Below, piece by piece: positions 1 through 10,269 of a DNA stretch of 64,000 nucleotides. The translations under genes were made by a program, and so were the position numbers. The DNA is from Emmonsiellopsis sp. PD_33 (lineage: Eukaryota; Ascomycota; Eurotiomycetes; Onygenales; Ajellomycetaceae). The notes below the pieces were generated by a model that did not search any database, was not told the origin of the DNA, and saw nothing but the letters and a program-made list of their open reading frames with translations. The stretch is taken from NCBI GenBank assembly GCA_032988165.1, contig JANTQF010000074.1, forward strand, positions 1-64,000, in the 5' to 3' direction. The number at the start of each line of letters is the position of its first letter. The first letter of the stretch is position 1.

Positions 1-314
1 ACTTTGGAGGATGAGATTTTTGGCCCGCCAAAAGCGCTTGCGAAGGAATTTAATTTTGTAATAACAAACACGGAGTGGGACGTACTAGATCGGCGCTGTG
101 GTGATATTTTTATTCCACGAAGCCATAATCAAAAATAGTTAAAACCCAGTCCTAAGATGGGGGTGCAGGAGTCAAAACCCCAAGAAAGAAAAGAAAGCAA
201 GAAAGAAGGAAAGAAACACTTGGTTCAGTAGTTAGTTATTCTGTCAAACCCTTTTGGACATCCTCATCGTACACCTGGGCAGATATCCCGCTCCAAAGCT
301 TCGACTTCAAGCCT
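1..314. other. Non-coding flank with purine-rich tract
   Basis: No gene is seen. A purine-rich tract of GAAA/GAAG units lies at about 183-218. The stretch is the 3' flank of the minus-strand GH93-like pseudogene that follows. Its composition is ordinary and CpG is present, unlike the transposon blocks. Confidence 0.5.
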
Positions 315-1371
315 TTAAGTAGGGACAGTAACAACGTCATTGCAGACGTAGTTATTCTCAGTATCTCCCATATTGCCTCCATTCGACGACATCAATTTCG
401 GCGCGCCTTGCACTTTGATAATCCTCAGCTTGCAGGAGTAGGCAGCCCACTGGCCAATGTTGACCATTCTCCAGGTATCAGGATTGGCTGAATCATCATT
501 GAGGTACAGTGATTCTTGCGAGCTACATGTACCACTCGCAATAATAAGGCCGGTTCCGTCGGCTGGGTTCGTGGTACGAATCACATATGGGGAGCCATAA
601 AGGGCTATCCCTGAGGTCGATACAAGGGGCGATTCCCCCGCTGTATTGAAACCGAGGGGACTGGGGGATACCCTGTAGTATGCTGCGCATTCTGGAGGGC
701 CGTATACTTCATACGTCATAATGTAGCTATTGGTGGAGTCAATGTATGTGACAATCGGCATGCCGGGACGGTTTTCATATTCATTGTGTGCCACATCCTC
801 AACGGCCTCAGACCATGTCTTCACGTCGGCACTGGTGACATGAGCAAGCTTCTGAGTCTGTGCATCATCGCCCCGGGCCATACGTGACATGGCTCACAAA
901 TTCCCAGTTGACACCACCATCAGTACTAGCGTAGAGGTCGATCCAGGCTTCACTTAAATCAGCAGGAAGAGATTCGCCCACGGCGAGAATAGTGCCAGCC
1001 GCATATTCCCCTATGTCTTGCGGAAGCTCGAATAGAACAGGGTTATAGCGGAAACCCCATCCATTGATGGTGTCTTGGATGCTGGAGAATGGTGCCCAGC
1101 TAGCACCGCCATCGGTGGATTTGTAGACTGGGAAAGACACAGCTGGTGGCTCTGGAGAGTAGTGTTCCCATGTCATGAGCAACGAATCATCAGGCAGCTG
1201 GAGAGAACACACATAGAGGACTTTCCAACTCGTGAACTCAATCGGAGGGTCGTAAATCATGCTATTGGTAAACTCCGAGAATGGCCGCGGGGGGGACTGG
1301 CCCCGTGTGTTGGGCAGGGCAGAGGCCGTGGTGAGCAGCAGCGCCTGCAAGAAGGGAAGATGGCACCGCAT
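315..1371 (-). pseudogene. GH93 exo-arabinanase-like gene, broken by an internal deletion
   Basis: A secreted BNR/Asp-box beta-propeller protein of the GH93 type. Known GH93 enzymes release arabinobiose from the end of alpha-1,5-arabinan outside the cell. The start at 1371 gives a clear signal peptide (MRCHLPFLQALLLTTASALP). Family-like segments follow: LLMTWEHYSPEPP, an Asp-box STDGGASW, the GWGFRY segment, and a second Asp-box STDGGVNW ending at FVSH. At about position 880 this frame stops shortly after FVSH, and the protein resumes in another frame at DDAQTQKLAH, running to the stop at 315. The paralogue at 19094-20389 has about 30-40 residues between these points, including the WEPFLM and YYSDQRDP motifs. 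The join has no intron signals, so I read it as a deletion plus frameshift. The Glu of the lost WEP motif is probably catalytic. A TATA box lies upstream. Confidence 0.8.
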
Positions 1372-1488
1372 GATGATTAGGGTTTGCGGGGGATATGAGA
1401 CAGAAGTTTGAGTTTTTGACTGAGAAGGCACAGGATTCTGCTCGACGGATGGTTGATGAGTTCCTCTCCATAGGGACGACCTTCGAGC

Positions 1489-1496
1489 ATTTTATA
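1489..1496 (-). promoter_or_regulatory. TATA box of the GH93-like gene at 315-1371
   Basis: TATAAAAT on the minus strand, about 118 bp upstream of the ATG at 1371. Similar boxes lie 85-112 bp before the other three carbohydrate-enzyme genes in the window. Confidence 0.55.
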
Positions 1497-3169
1497 GACG
1501 AACAAAATCCAAAACAGCCTTTTGCTTTCTGCTATCCACGCATGAGACGGACTAGATTGCCAAAGACAAACCAACAGCAACCAACATCGTGCTGCTAGTT
1601 TCACCCCGCCCCCCATGGGGGAATATTCTGAGATGCTGGAGCAGAAACATGGTGGTGTTAGGGTATCCCAATGGCTTCTTTTTTTCTGTTTGCGTGCCTG
1701 AACCCCGCGCATTTCCGTATCCGACCTCCTTTGGCAGCTCCAGAGAAACATCTTGGGGCTACGAGGTCGCGGTGGAGTCTGTCGGCGCAGATATCTGGGG
1801 TAAGCCCATGTAACTGGCAGAATCGGCGGTTGTGCTCGGCGGGAGGAGCAACAAAGTTTGTGGCCCCTGAGTCCCTAAATCCCTGGCCGACGGGCGTTTC
1901 GGGGTGGCATGAAGAAGACCCCATTTAATTTCCGAAGCGGCCGTTGACGGATGGGCTGAGGTGAGACTTGAGAGTCGAAGATTCAAGTTCCTGTCACTCA
2001 GGCTTGACCGACTCGTATTTTCGAATTAACAGCTTGTCTGTGCTTAAGAACTTGAAGTTAAGGATGCTTTCTCGGGAGGACCTCACCTCTTCCCCGACAG
2101 TCTCTACTAATGATCATAACCACCATTTGGTCCAACTTACTCTTGTTGTAAATTTTGACTCGGGATTCGGGAACGGCCCGAACGGGGAGATGAACTCGGA
2201 GTCGGGATAGAGAATCGGCGCCAAGCACGTCCGTCAGGCCTTAACCTCTTAAGGCTGAGGGAGCTTCTCGGGGAACTCGGATCGGAATATACGGGGCGAG
2301 CTGGGTGGGCGGTTGGGCATCGAAATCATCAACAGATTCAGGGGTTCAGCTTCCATCGAGACTAGTTCAACCAAGTTCTCGCTACCCCACGATTCAACGG
2401 AGGTTTCAAAGTCAGGTTCAATTTCTCTCTCCACACCTCTCCTCCATAGCCAGGGGTTTAGAGCTGACGGAGCTCTCCCAGTTGAACAGTGGTCCCCGGA
2501 AGCATAAAAACCCCGCTGCAATGTGACAACAATCCTAGAACGGCATCTGGGGAAGCGATGAAGCCCCCTGGCTCATCGGATTTCACTCTCCAGGTGCCAC
2601 CCAAGCGTCTGTGACGCTCATGGAACTGTCTGTTTCCTCGGGAGTCAACGTCAAGGCTCAAAACCCAGAAACTACGCTCGCAGAAACATAGCTGCGGGGC
2701 CATATTCTGCAGCTTCCAGTGGTTATAAAACATTCCATTGCCATCCTGTTCTGGATGCATCATCGTTGCTGGTCAGTGCATGTTCCCATGTCTTTAATGT
2801 GGTAGTCGGCAGGATGATTTCTATTTATCTGTAATATTAATTCGGACCTATCAGCTCAAATCAATTTTAATCTCGGGAAAGCTGAGTGCTTAGCGATAGG
2901 GTCTATCTTGACTTGTGCATACAAACAGAGTATGTTGGACGTAGTGAAGGAATTAAATAATTAGGGCAGACTAATCCAAATTAATACTAAAGGCTGAATT
3001 TGATTGGTTCTCCCGGGTCGACCCTCACGTGACTTCCACATCCTTCAAGAGCCCTCAGTCTGGAAAGGGAAAAGAATACATATCTCAGGATATATACTGC
3101 TTGTCTCTGTGGGTTTATTATTATGATTATGATGATGAGGACATGACCCGCCCAGCAAACCAAGTACCT
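1497..3169. other. Intergenic region, no gene recognised
   Basis: Unique-looking DNA of ordinary base composition. Several open frames of 60-100 codons exist on both strands, but none shows a recognisable domain, splice-joined extension or supported start. The region separates the GH93-like pseudogene promoter from the left inverted repeat of the pogo-type element. The last 350 bp become AT-rich, consistent with the edge of a mutated block. Confidence 0.5.
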
Positions 3170-3360
3170 ACCCCGCATATTCTGGCGTGGTCAATCCGGG
3201 GCTTCCAAGATTCATTGTCGGGTTTTTCCTCCGACCCCCGAATGCTTTTATTAACCGGGCCCTTAAGATTATGTCAGCATAGCTGCTTCACCTTTGGATG
3301 GACCCTCACATATGAGGGTCTACTACCTCAATGAAAACCACCATCTCAATGTAAAAATCT
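3170..3360 (+). repeat. Left terminal inverted repeat of pogo-type element
   Basis: Matches the reverse complement of 5085-5270. Shared blocks include the GGGCCCTTAAG segment, the CTTTGGA block, a palindromic core (ACCCTCACATATGAGGGT here) and CTCAATGAAAAC. This arm has lost most CpG compared with the right arm. Confidence 0.7.
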
Positions 3361-3439
3361 TCAACAGGTGCAACATTTAATTAATTTATCAACCAACAGA
3401 GTTAGATTTGAGAAATACAAGTTGATAATGACCTAGGTA

Positions 3440-5079
3440 ATTGGATTCCATAATCTCCTAGTAAATTTAGTAGCTTTAATATTAATTCCATGATCCCTGA
3501 TATATCTCTTAAGTTCCTTCATCACCTTATTTCATTTTAGTTACATTTTTTCTAAAGCCTCCTTATCATTCAGTTTTTGGATAATTATCATCATACAGTA
3601 TATATTAGATACAGAAATAACACCTCCATGATGAACTACCTTTTATGAAGCTCTCTTACAGCATTCACAAGTAGCTATAGTAGTAGAGATTTGAGATAAT
3701 TTATACTATAAAAGAGCAGCTATATTTACCATCATAATATTATCCTTCATAAGCTTCTAAGTGAGTAACATGTAGTACATTAATTCCTCACCATCAGCCT
3801 CAAGGTCTGCAAGCTTCTATTTATAGTGGTCAAACTGCCATACAGTTCTTGATGTTTTCCCTATAATAGAGTTAGAAATCAATGCCAGGGGGCTCACAGG
3901 GGTTATCTCATATTCACATAATTTATTAAGGACAATGGACAGATTAAATGGAATGAGGCCAGTTAACTCTCAACCTCATTTAATTATTCCTATTTTGAAT
4001 GTTACCTTCCATATAGAGATGATTACATTGAGGAATTCAACCTTTATAAATTTCTCACAGCTGCATTGAGTAGCTTCCTCTACAGCCTGTAAATAGTGAT
4101 GCTTATAGGCCTGAAAAACACCAACATCTAACAGTTGCAGCAAATAACTCATATGAGGGATGAGATAGAAGGAAATAATCTATTGTTTTTTATAATATTT
4201 CATGAATTCATACATGCAATGAGAGTTAAATCCATCCAGTAGTAACAGACAGTGAGTACCCTTGGTACAGAATTTAGTGTACTTATAGAAGTATTAAATC
4301 CATTGAAAAGTAATTCTATTATTATTATAGCTAGTATCTGAGGTTGCAACCTTTGCAAATTGCTTAATATCATTGATGTAGCACTGTTGTACTAGCTTCA
4401 CAGTAAGAATGTATAAAGGTGGAATGATGAAGCCATCTGCAGAGACTACCTCTATAATATTGAGGCTTTCCCTGTTATTTGAACTTTCAATGTACATAGT
4501 TCTTTACATATCTCAGGTGACAATTCATTGATCTCACTCTATTTCTATACAGAATCCAGTCTCATCAAAGTTGTAGATATTGCACACCTAGATTTCATAC
4601 TTATCCACAGTCACCTTGAAGCAATTGAATCAATCAAGTATAAAAGATGGCTTATGAACCTGCTTCCATTGCATGTCTATCATTTTTTGCCTGCATATAT
4701 TGAATTCAGGGTGATATTTGATGAATCTTTTGACCCAGTGCTCTTCAATCTCTGGGGGGGGTTCAGTCAGATCATCATGGCTTTTCATAAGGATAAAATG
4801 CACTACACCACCAATCATCAAGTAATTGAGAGGTAAACCTATTTTATCTAGGCCTGTTATATACAGACATAGTGATTCTTCCTGGCCAAAAGATAGTAAT
4901 TGGTTCACTGGAGGTTGATTCATCTGGGTGGTGCAACCACAATATTGGTTGTATAGATGCAAGTAGGGGACCTTATATTCTGTGACTAAAGCTCTTATAT
5001 TTGGTTTTTTCTCATTGGTAATTGTAGATAGAGCTTCAGAGATTTAATTCTCTATTAAAATATAGGAGGAAGCCATCAT
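3440..5079 (-). pseudogene. pogo/Fot1-type transposase relic
   Basis: Starts at 5079 or 5076 (MASSY). The N-terminal part is a CENP-B/Tc5-type helix-turn-helix region with a KVPYLHLYN segment, EESLCLYITGLDKIGLPL, and then the WVKRFIKYHPEF stretch. The DDE catalytic domain follows: IYNFDETGF at about 4553-4580, then EVVSADGFIIPPL at about 4400-4460, then LLLLDGFNSH and LLQLLDVGVFQAYKHH at about 4090-4260. These match the order and spacing of fungal pogo transposases. Stop codons interrupt the frame at many places, usually where Gln, Arg or Trp is expected, so it is not functional. The C-terminal end is approximate. Confidence 0.8.
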
Positions 5080-5084
5080 GTTGG

Positions 5085-5270
5085 GTGGTTATTGAATTTC
5101 AAAGGTGGAATAATAAAAATGTAAAAATTTTTTGTGTTGAGATGGCAGTTTTCATTGAGGTGGTGGACCCTCGTATGCGAGGGTCTGTCCAAAGATGGAG
5201 GAAAAGCGTAGCTGACGTAAGCTTAAGGGCCCAGTTAGTTCCCAGTCGAAACGTGCCAAAATGCGGGGGG
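5085..5270 (-). repeat. Right terminal inverted repeat of pogo-type element
   Basis: Reverse complement matches 3170-3360. The core palindrome reads ACCCTCGCATACGAGGGT on the minus strand. It keeps several CpG sites that are TpG or CpA in the left arm, so the two arms differ mainly by C-to-T-type changes. Confidence 0.7.
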
Positions 5271-5478
5271 CGGGGATATCGGCTCCTGAAATGCTCTTAA
5301 ATACCCGCATCATCCCCGAAGACTGACGGACCGCAGAAAACATTCCAGAGCGGCGAATAATCGCACTCATACCTTATCTGTACCCGCATTTACTTCCTCA
5401 TACACTCTATCGCGGGTCTGTTGTCCCCGCTTGGAAAGCCCCTATTCAAGCGCTTATACTGCACCACGATTGGTTACC

Positions 5479-7783
5479 ATGTCGCAGCGTGCTCCATCAG
5501 AGGAACGGAAGCGAAAGAGGACGTCTCTTGCTGTAAATGCACCCCTTCAATTTCTATTACTTCCCCGTATCACTCACCCCGAGATCCCGGGTGTTGACTC
5601 TTTCGTGTCCAGTGCGATACATGTCGCATGCGCAAAGTGCGGTGCGTCTCTTTAAACTGCGCCTAGATGCATTGAGGAAGGCTCTTCTATTCGTCGCTAA
5701 TCCTGGCCAACAAACCAGTTGTGATGGACGAGATCCCTGCTCCACATGCTCGACCGCTGGGGAAGACTGTACCTATGGGCCCAAAACTGCCCCGTAAGAG
5801 AATGCCCACATTGAAGCTATTCTGCCCTTGCAAGAAGCTCACTCCAGCGTTCTAGAAAGTCAAGGACAGATATAATGCTCGATGTTGTCCTACGGTCCGA
5901 GAGGCTACTGCGGGAGATATCTACCAAGCTGGACCCCCAGTACAGCCCTCAACGTGGGTTTCATGCCAATGGGGGCCGGCTGCAGTTATTTGTTGATGGC
6001 ACGTTAGGGGGGGACGCTGCGTCCTCAACGACAGTGATATCCTCGCCATTAACAGAGAGCAACCATCGACAGTCTGATATAGCCCAGAGCATTTCGAATG
6101 CAATATTATCACCTTATCATGCATTGACAACCGAGTCCATACTTGCCTGGCCGCATTTCGACCGCTTTCGCTCTCTACGAACTAATTACAGCTTCTCTGT
6201 CTTCGACCTTGAGAACTCGCGGCCTCCATTCCCACAGCTCCCATCACCGGTTCAACCCTATCTGAGTAGGAATGACATTGAACGGACTGTGGAGAGTTTC
6301 AGTCTCAATGTGAACTTCTGGCATCCGACTATGCTACGTGCGAAGCTTAATACTCTAAAAGAGATAATTATCTCTGGACGTCTGGATGATAGTACGACTT
6401 CCTGCTTGGCGCTGCTGGTCATGGCACTCGGGTCAGCTAGCACGATGGTGGCATCATTAGCCAAATACAATGATCCTACGGCGGCAGAAATGAACGACCG
6501 GAGCCAATCAAAGGTTACGAGCGAACTTTTCTTTGACAATGCTCTTAAAAGGATTCATGTTGCACAGATGGAGTGCACGGTCGATGCTGCACATTCTCTT
6601 CTTCTTGTTGCGTGAGTTGACACCCCTCACCACTACGAAAAAGCTAGGTAAAAGCTAGGTAAAAGCTAACTGAAAGGGGTCAGATTGTTCTTTGCCTTTC
6701 TCCAGCGCCCTATCCAAGCTTGGTCATTTCTGAATTCCGCAGCTACAAAATGCCGCTTACTTTTAGCATGTCAGCGTTCGGGTTTAAGCCCTGAGGACTA
6801 TGAATGCCTGCGAAGGATATTTTGGTCTTGTTATATTCTCGAAAGGTTAGAACTCTTTTCGTATCAGTACTTCCTACTGCGTAACTAACTCTTCGGCGCC
6901 AGTGACTACCTTGCCGAATTATCAGCACTCCCACAATCTGGGATATCAGATATTGAATCTTCCGTATCTCTCCCCACAGACTTCGACACGCACGAATCGC
7001 CCCTGGACAAGGAGAAATCATCCCTCTACTTCCTCGCCTGCATCTCAATGCGCCGCCTCCTCAACCGCGTCCACAGCCTCCTCTACGCCAAGGACACAGG
7101 CGCCAGCTTCAACGACGCGCAGTTTCCCTCCGTCGTCTCCGAACTCGACCATCAACTCGAACAATGGCGCGAGTTCCTCCCGCCCGATTTCCAATTCAAT
7201 ATCGACCTGAGCCCCGCGCCGAACGCACAGAGCGGTTTCTTGCGCCAACGATACCTCACATGCAGAAGTGTGATTTATCAACCGTATCTCAACTGGGCGT
7301 TGTCGAACAGTGGCGCTGCTACGGAATGGCTGCCGCGGGATGTGTATGAGAATTGCAAGCGGTGTTTAACGGCGTGTTGGATGCATGGGTTGACTGTGGA
7401 AGCGTTCCCGCATAAGGTTATGCTTGATACGTGGATGTGCTCGCTCTCGTACATTTCCATTTTTTTTTTTTTTTTCTGTTCCCCCATCCCACGCCCCCTT
7501 TTTCCTTTATCTACCTACATACGTAAATTATCCAAACTAACCTAAGGCCCCGGCAATTTTTATTAGGATGGCGTCATCGGTGCTCGTATTACTTGCCGCA
7601 TCGCAGATCACCGCATTGCAAGCTTGCCTACGGCCCATGTCAGGCGAGATTGGGCCGCACCTGGAAACCCTGCTCCGGTCCTGGATGCATATTCCCGGAC
7701 ACGGAGTGTCGCCCAGCGTGAAGCGGAGCATCGAATTGATTAGGGAAGCGAGTCATTCGATTACGGAGATACTGGGAGAGTAA
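5479..7783 (+). CDS. Zn(II)2Cys6 fungal transcription factor
   Basis: Exons: 5479-5532, 5613-5641, 5719-5793, 5838-6611, 6684-6845, 6903-7448, 7567-7783, giving about 618 residues. Exons 1-3 assemble a Zn2Cys6 binuclear cluster: CDTCRMRKVRCDG then DPCSTCSTAGEDC, with spacing C-x2-C-x6-C-x5-C-x2-C-x6-C, preceded by a basic stretch ERKRKR. The middle (FWHPTMLRAKLNTLK... through the following exons) looks like the fungal-specific transcription factor domain. All introns are GT..AG; the fourth has a clear GCTAAC branch site. The exon 3/4 join is uncertain. The intron would be only 41-44 bp (acceptor 5834 or 5837), and the alternative reading of that stretch is a coiled-coil-like frame with an in-frame TAA at 5795. 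A point-mutated linker is therefore possible. The location between arabinan-enzyme genes suggests local control of them; that is inference. Confidence 0.8.
6643..6670 (+). repeat. 11-bp tandem repeat carrying the branch site
   Basis: Two copies of GCTAGGTAAAA followed by GCTAAC inside intron 4 of the transcription factor gene. The last unit supplies the likely lariat branch site, 14-19 bp before the acceptor at 6683. Confidence 0.6.
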
Positions 7784-8032
7784 ATAAAATATGCGGAAGG
7801 CTACGGGGTATGTAAATATATTGGCATGTGGAAGAAACAAGACACTTATAATAATAGTCTGGCATCAAGCTCTTGACATAGCGATCCATTCGCACATGAA
7901 GAAAAATCCACGGTCACTTTCTCAACACGTTGCTATTATATACTACAGTATATACGCCCCTACGACGAACGAAGCCTATGCATGTCACAGCAGAGCAACT
8001 ACATGTAGCCTTTCAGCTAAAATCCTAGCTAG
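7784..8032. other. Short convergent intergenic region
   Basis: Separates the 3' ends of the plus-strand transcription factor and the minus-strand GH43 gene. It is AT-rich and holds several AATAAA-like and TATATA stretches usable for 3'-end formation on either strand. No gene is seen. Confidence 0.4.
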
Positions 8033-9287
8033 TTACTCGCCAGATGGACCCTGTTGAATGGTGCCCAATGGCTGCGCAGTCCCAAAGTTAGGAGTCCCAT
8101 CAGGATTCCAGTTCACTTTATCCAGCATCGTGTATCTCTCTCCGCCACAATTACCCTCCTGGATACGCGTGGCATGATAAACGTTCCAGATCTCGGTTCC
8201 ATCCGGGCTTTCGAAGAATCTAAATCAAATCAACCCAACTCTAGTAGTTAGCAAAAGACGTTTTCATACTGTATTCGAGATATGCTATCGAAACCAATAA
8301 CAATATGAAAAAAAGAAAAAAGATATCACTCACCCATTATGCGCCGTCCCAAAATTCCCATTACTACTACTAAAATGCGGCCCTGTCTTCCGCCACGACG
8401 CCTGCTGCCACGGATCCCCACCAAGGTACGTGAGCAGGCCCAGCTGGTAACTAGTCGTCCAGCACGCGCTCGCGCTGAATGCTATATAGATATTGCCATC
8501 ATGGTACAGCGCCGCGGGACCCTCGTTGACGGGGGTATCGACAATCTCCCAGGGTTCCGTGGGCTGTGAGAGAGGGAAGGTTGGGCCAAGGGTGTTGGGG
8601 CTGGTCATGCTTGCGATACAGAGGGATTGAGCGCCTGTGAAGCAAGACCAGACGAAGTAGTTGGCGCCGTCGGGGAAGCGGACGATGCTGCCGTCGATGC
8701 TCCATTCTGAGGAGAGTTGGCCGTGGTAGGTGTAGGTGTCGAAGGGGTTTGTGCCGCCTTTTTCTTTTCTTGTTGGCTGTTTGAAGCATGGTGCAAAATT
8801 GATGGGAAAAAAAGGGGGGGGATAGGGGGTTTGTTTTACCTTGGAGGACGTGTGCACGTTGTCCGTCCCCGGTTCCGTCAAGGCCCGCAGTGTAATACAG
8901 ATACCAACTATTCCATCAAAATAAACTTGATATTAGCAATCAATCACCAAGAATCGAGATACAACCACCAGAACTGATCTGGAGCGGAGATGGCACATAC
9001 ATGCCATCCCACTCGTGCAGCTCGGGCGCCCAAACACTGCAGCATCTACTGGGATCAGAGTCCTGCCAGACAACCTTTGACTCGCCGGTTTTCAAGCCCT
9101 CGATAGTTGTTGCACGGGTGAGCTGTACGTCGGTCCAGGTTGTGGTGGTCAGATAGTAGTACCCGTCTGTATATACGATATGGGGATCACTGCCATTGGG
9201 GTCCTTGAGGGGATTGCTGTAGTTGCCAGCAGGCACCAGGGGCGCCGCAGACGCCAGGAGAAGGAGGAGGGAGTGATGGAACAACAT
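8033..9287 (-). CDS. Secreted GH43 arabinofuranosidase-like enzyme
   Basis: Exons on the minus strand: 9287-9001, 8907-8840, 8757-8334, 8219-8033, giving about 321 residues. Introns are 93, 82 and 114 bp with GT..AG ends, and the frame stays open throughout. The signal peptide is MLFHHSLLLLLASAAP. The fold is a GH43 five-blade propeller with the three expected acidic positions: Asp in GSDPHIVY near the N-terminus, Asp in SSEWSIDGS mid-protein, and the acid Glu in VNEGPAALY. The CCSVWAPELH and YYLTTTTWTDVQ segments resemble GH43 exo-arabinofuranosidases, possibly subfamily 26, and the C-terminal part holds the IWNVYHAT segment. It likely removes L-arabinose from arabinan outside the cell. The upstream ATG at 9293 would add two residues. 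It appears intact, unlike the two GH93 genes nearby. Confidence 0.85.
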
Positions 9288-9372
9288 GGTCACTTGTCAA
9301 ACCAATTCCTGTTTTTTGCTTCGCTTTTTCTTTTTCCTTCCACATGGTTTTTTCGCAACAACCCAACCGGCG

Positions 9373-9380
9373 CTTTTATA
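9373..9380 (-). promoter_or_regulatory. TATA box of the GH43 gene
   Basis: TATAAAAG on the minus strand, about 85 bp before the ATG at 9287. Confidence 0.55.
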
Positions 9381-9824
9381 TCTCCTCCTCTTCTCCTCCG
9401 GAGAAGTAACTCAGAGCAATTCTGTCTTCCCCCGACATCCCGACGGAGAGAGGTCCGCAAAAGCCGCTTCTATGGTTCCGGAGCAACTCAGCACTTTGTG
9501 CTGCTGGGGGACTGAGACACCGAGAGGTGGATTTTGAATCCAGCTTTCATGAAACGGAATATTTACCACATGAGGAAGGGCGCTCTCATGGGTGGAAGCG
9601 TTTCTCCCGGAGGAAAATGGTAACTATATTCCTGGCAAGCTTCGGGGGTATGATATATCAAAATCCCCGTTTCATGCAACGGCGGTTCGGTTCAGGGGCT
9701 GACTTTCCCCGGATTTGATATTCTAGCGCCTTTTTTCAGCCAGGTTGGATACTTCCACACCGCATCATTAGTTGGTCAAATCCGGGAGGTGAAAATGACG
9801 CTAAAAGGAGATCATTTGGAGTTA
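9381..9824. other. GH43 promoter region up to the copia insertion
   Basis: Ordinary-composition DNA upstream of the GH43 gene, containing CGG and CCG triplets that could serve zinc-cluster regulators, though no clear site is assigned. The copia element inserted at 9825-9829, about 540 bp upstream of the GH43 ATG, and may have separated distal promoter elements from the gene. Confidence 0.4.
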
Positions 9825-9829
9825 ATATA

Positions 9830-10128
9830 TGTGAGAAGCGGTACAGTACGCGCCCCAAGTGCCTGCAGACTGCAAGAGGCTGATCCTCTATTATTCAGTC
9901 ATTCAGTTCTGCATCAATGGTCTTTTCATTGTTTCCTTCTTAATAGTAATAATAACTGATTGTCCCTATTATTTTCTACACCTATTTTGTATGGTATCTT
10001 AGATTTTCATTATCTCAGGCAATCATGTGTTAGTAGCTATAAATAGTAGTAAAATCTACCAACTTAGACAAAGGAATTAATCATCTTTCTCCTCATGGAT
10101 TTCTCTAACTACATTCAACTCTTTTACA
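9830..10128 (+). repeat. Left (5') LTR of copia element 1
   Basis: 299 bp, TGTGAGAAGCGG to TTTTACA. The first 30 bp keep four CpG sites that have become TpG or CpA in the right LTR. Confidence 0.92.
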
Positions 10129-10269
10129 GTTATGAGCCCAGACTCTTCCACAACATGCTAGACTTCTTATTTACATTGATTATCATTATTTCTACCTTCT
10201 TCACCCTATATTATAGGTATTTTACTTGAATATCTGATTCTATATAATATACTTCAGTCCACCCTGCAG

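Larger units (their letters stand above)
3170..5270. mobile_element. pogo/Fot1-type DNA transposon, mutated
   Basis: A Tc1/mariner-superfamily element of the fungal pogo/Fot1 type, about 2.1 kb. The ends form long imperfect inverted repeats at about 3170-3360 and 5085-5270. Between them a minus-strand transposase relic covers nearly all of the interior. Interior CpG is absent and many codons have become TAA, TAG or TGA, as expected from RIP. The outer edges are set only by where inverted-repeat similarity fades, so each boundary may be off by about 20 bp. I could not identify the TA target duplication expected for this family. Confidence 0.75.

Noticed and set aside
2458..2763. 101-codon minus-strand ORF upstream of the pogo-type element
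   Set aside because: No recognisable domain, no supported start or splice extension, and overlapping frames are similarly open.
3029..3334. 101-codon plus-strand ORF at the left pogo end, resembling the minus-strand ORF at 5152-5370
   Set aside because: The similarity comes from the inverted repeat of the transposon. It proved useful for defining the repeat, but it is not a gene.
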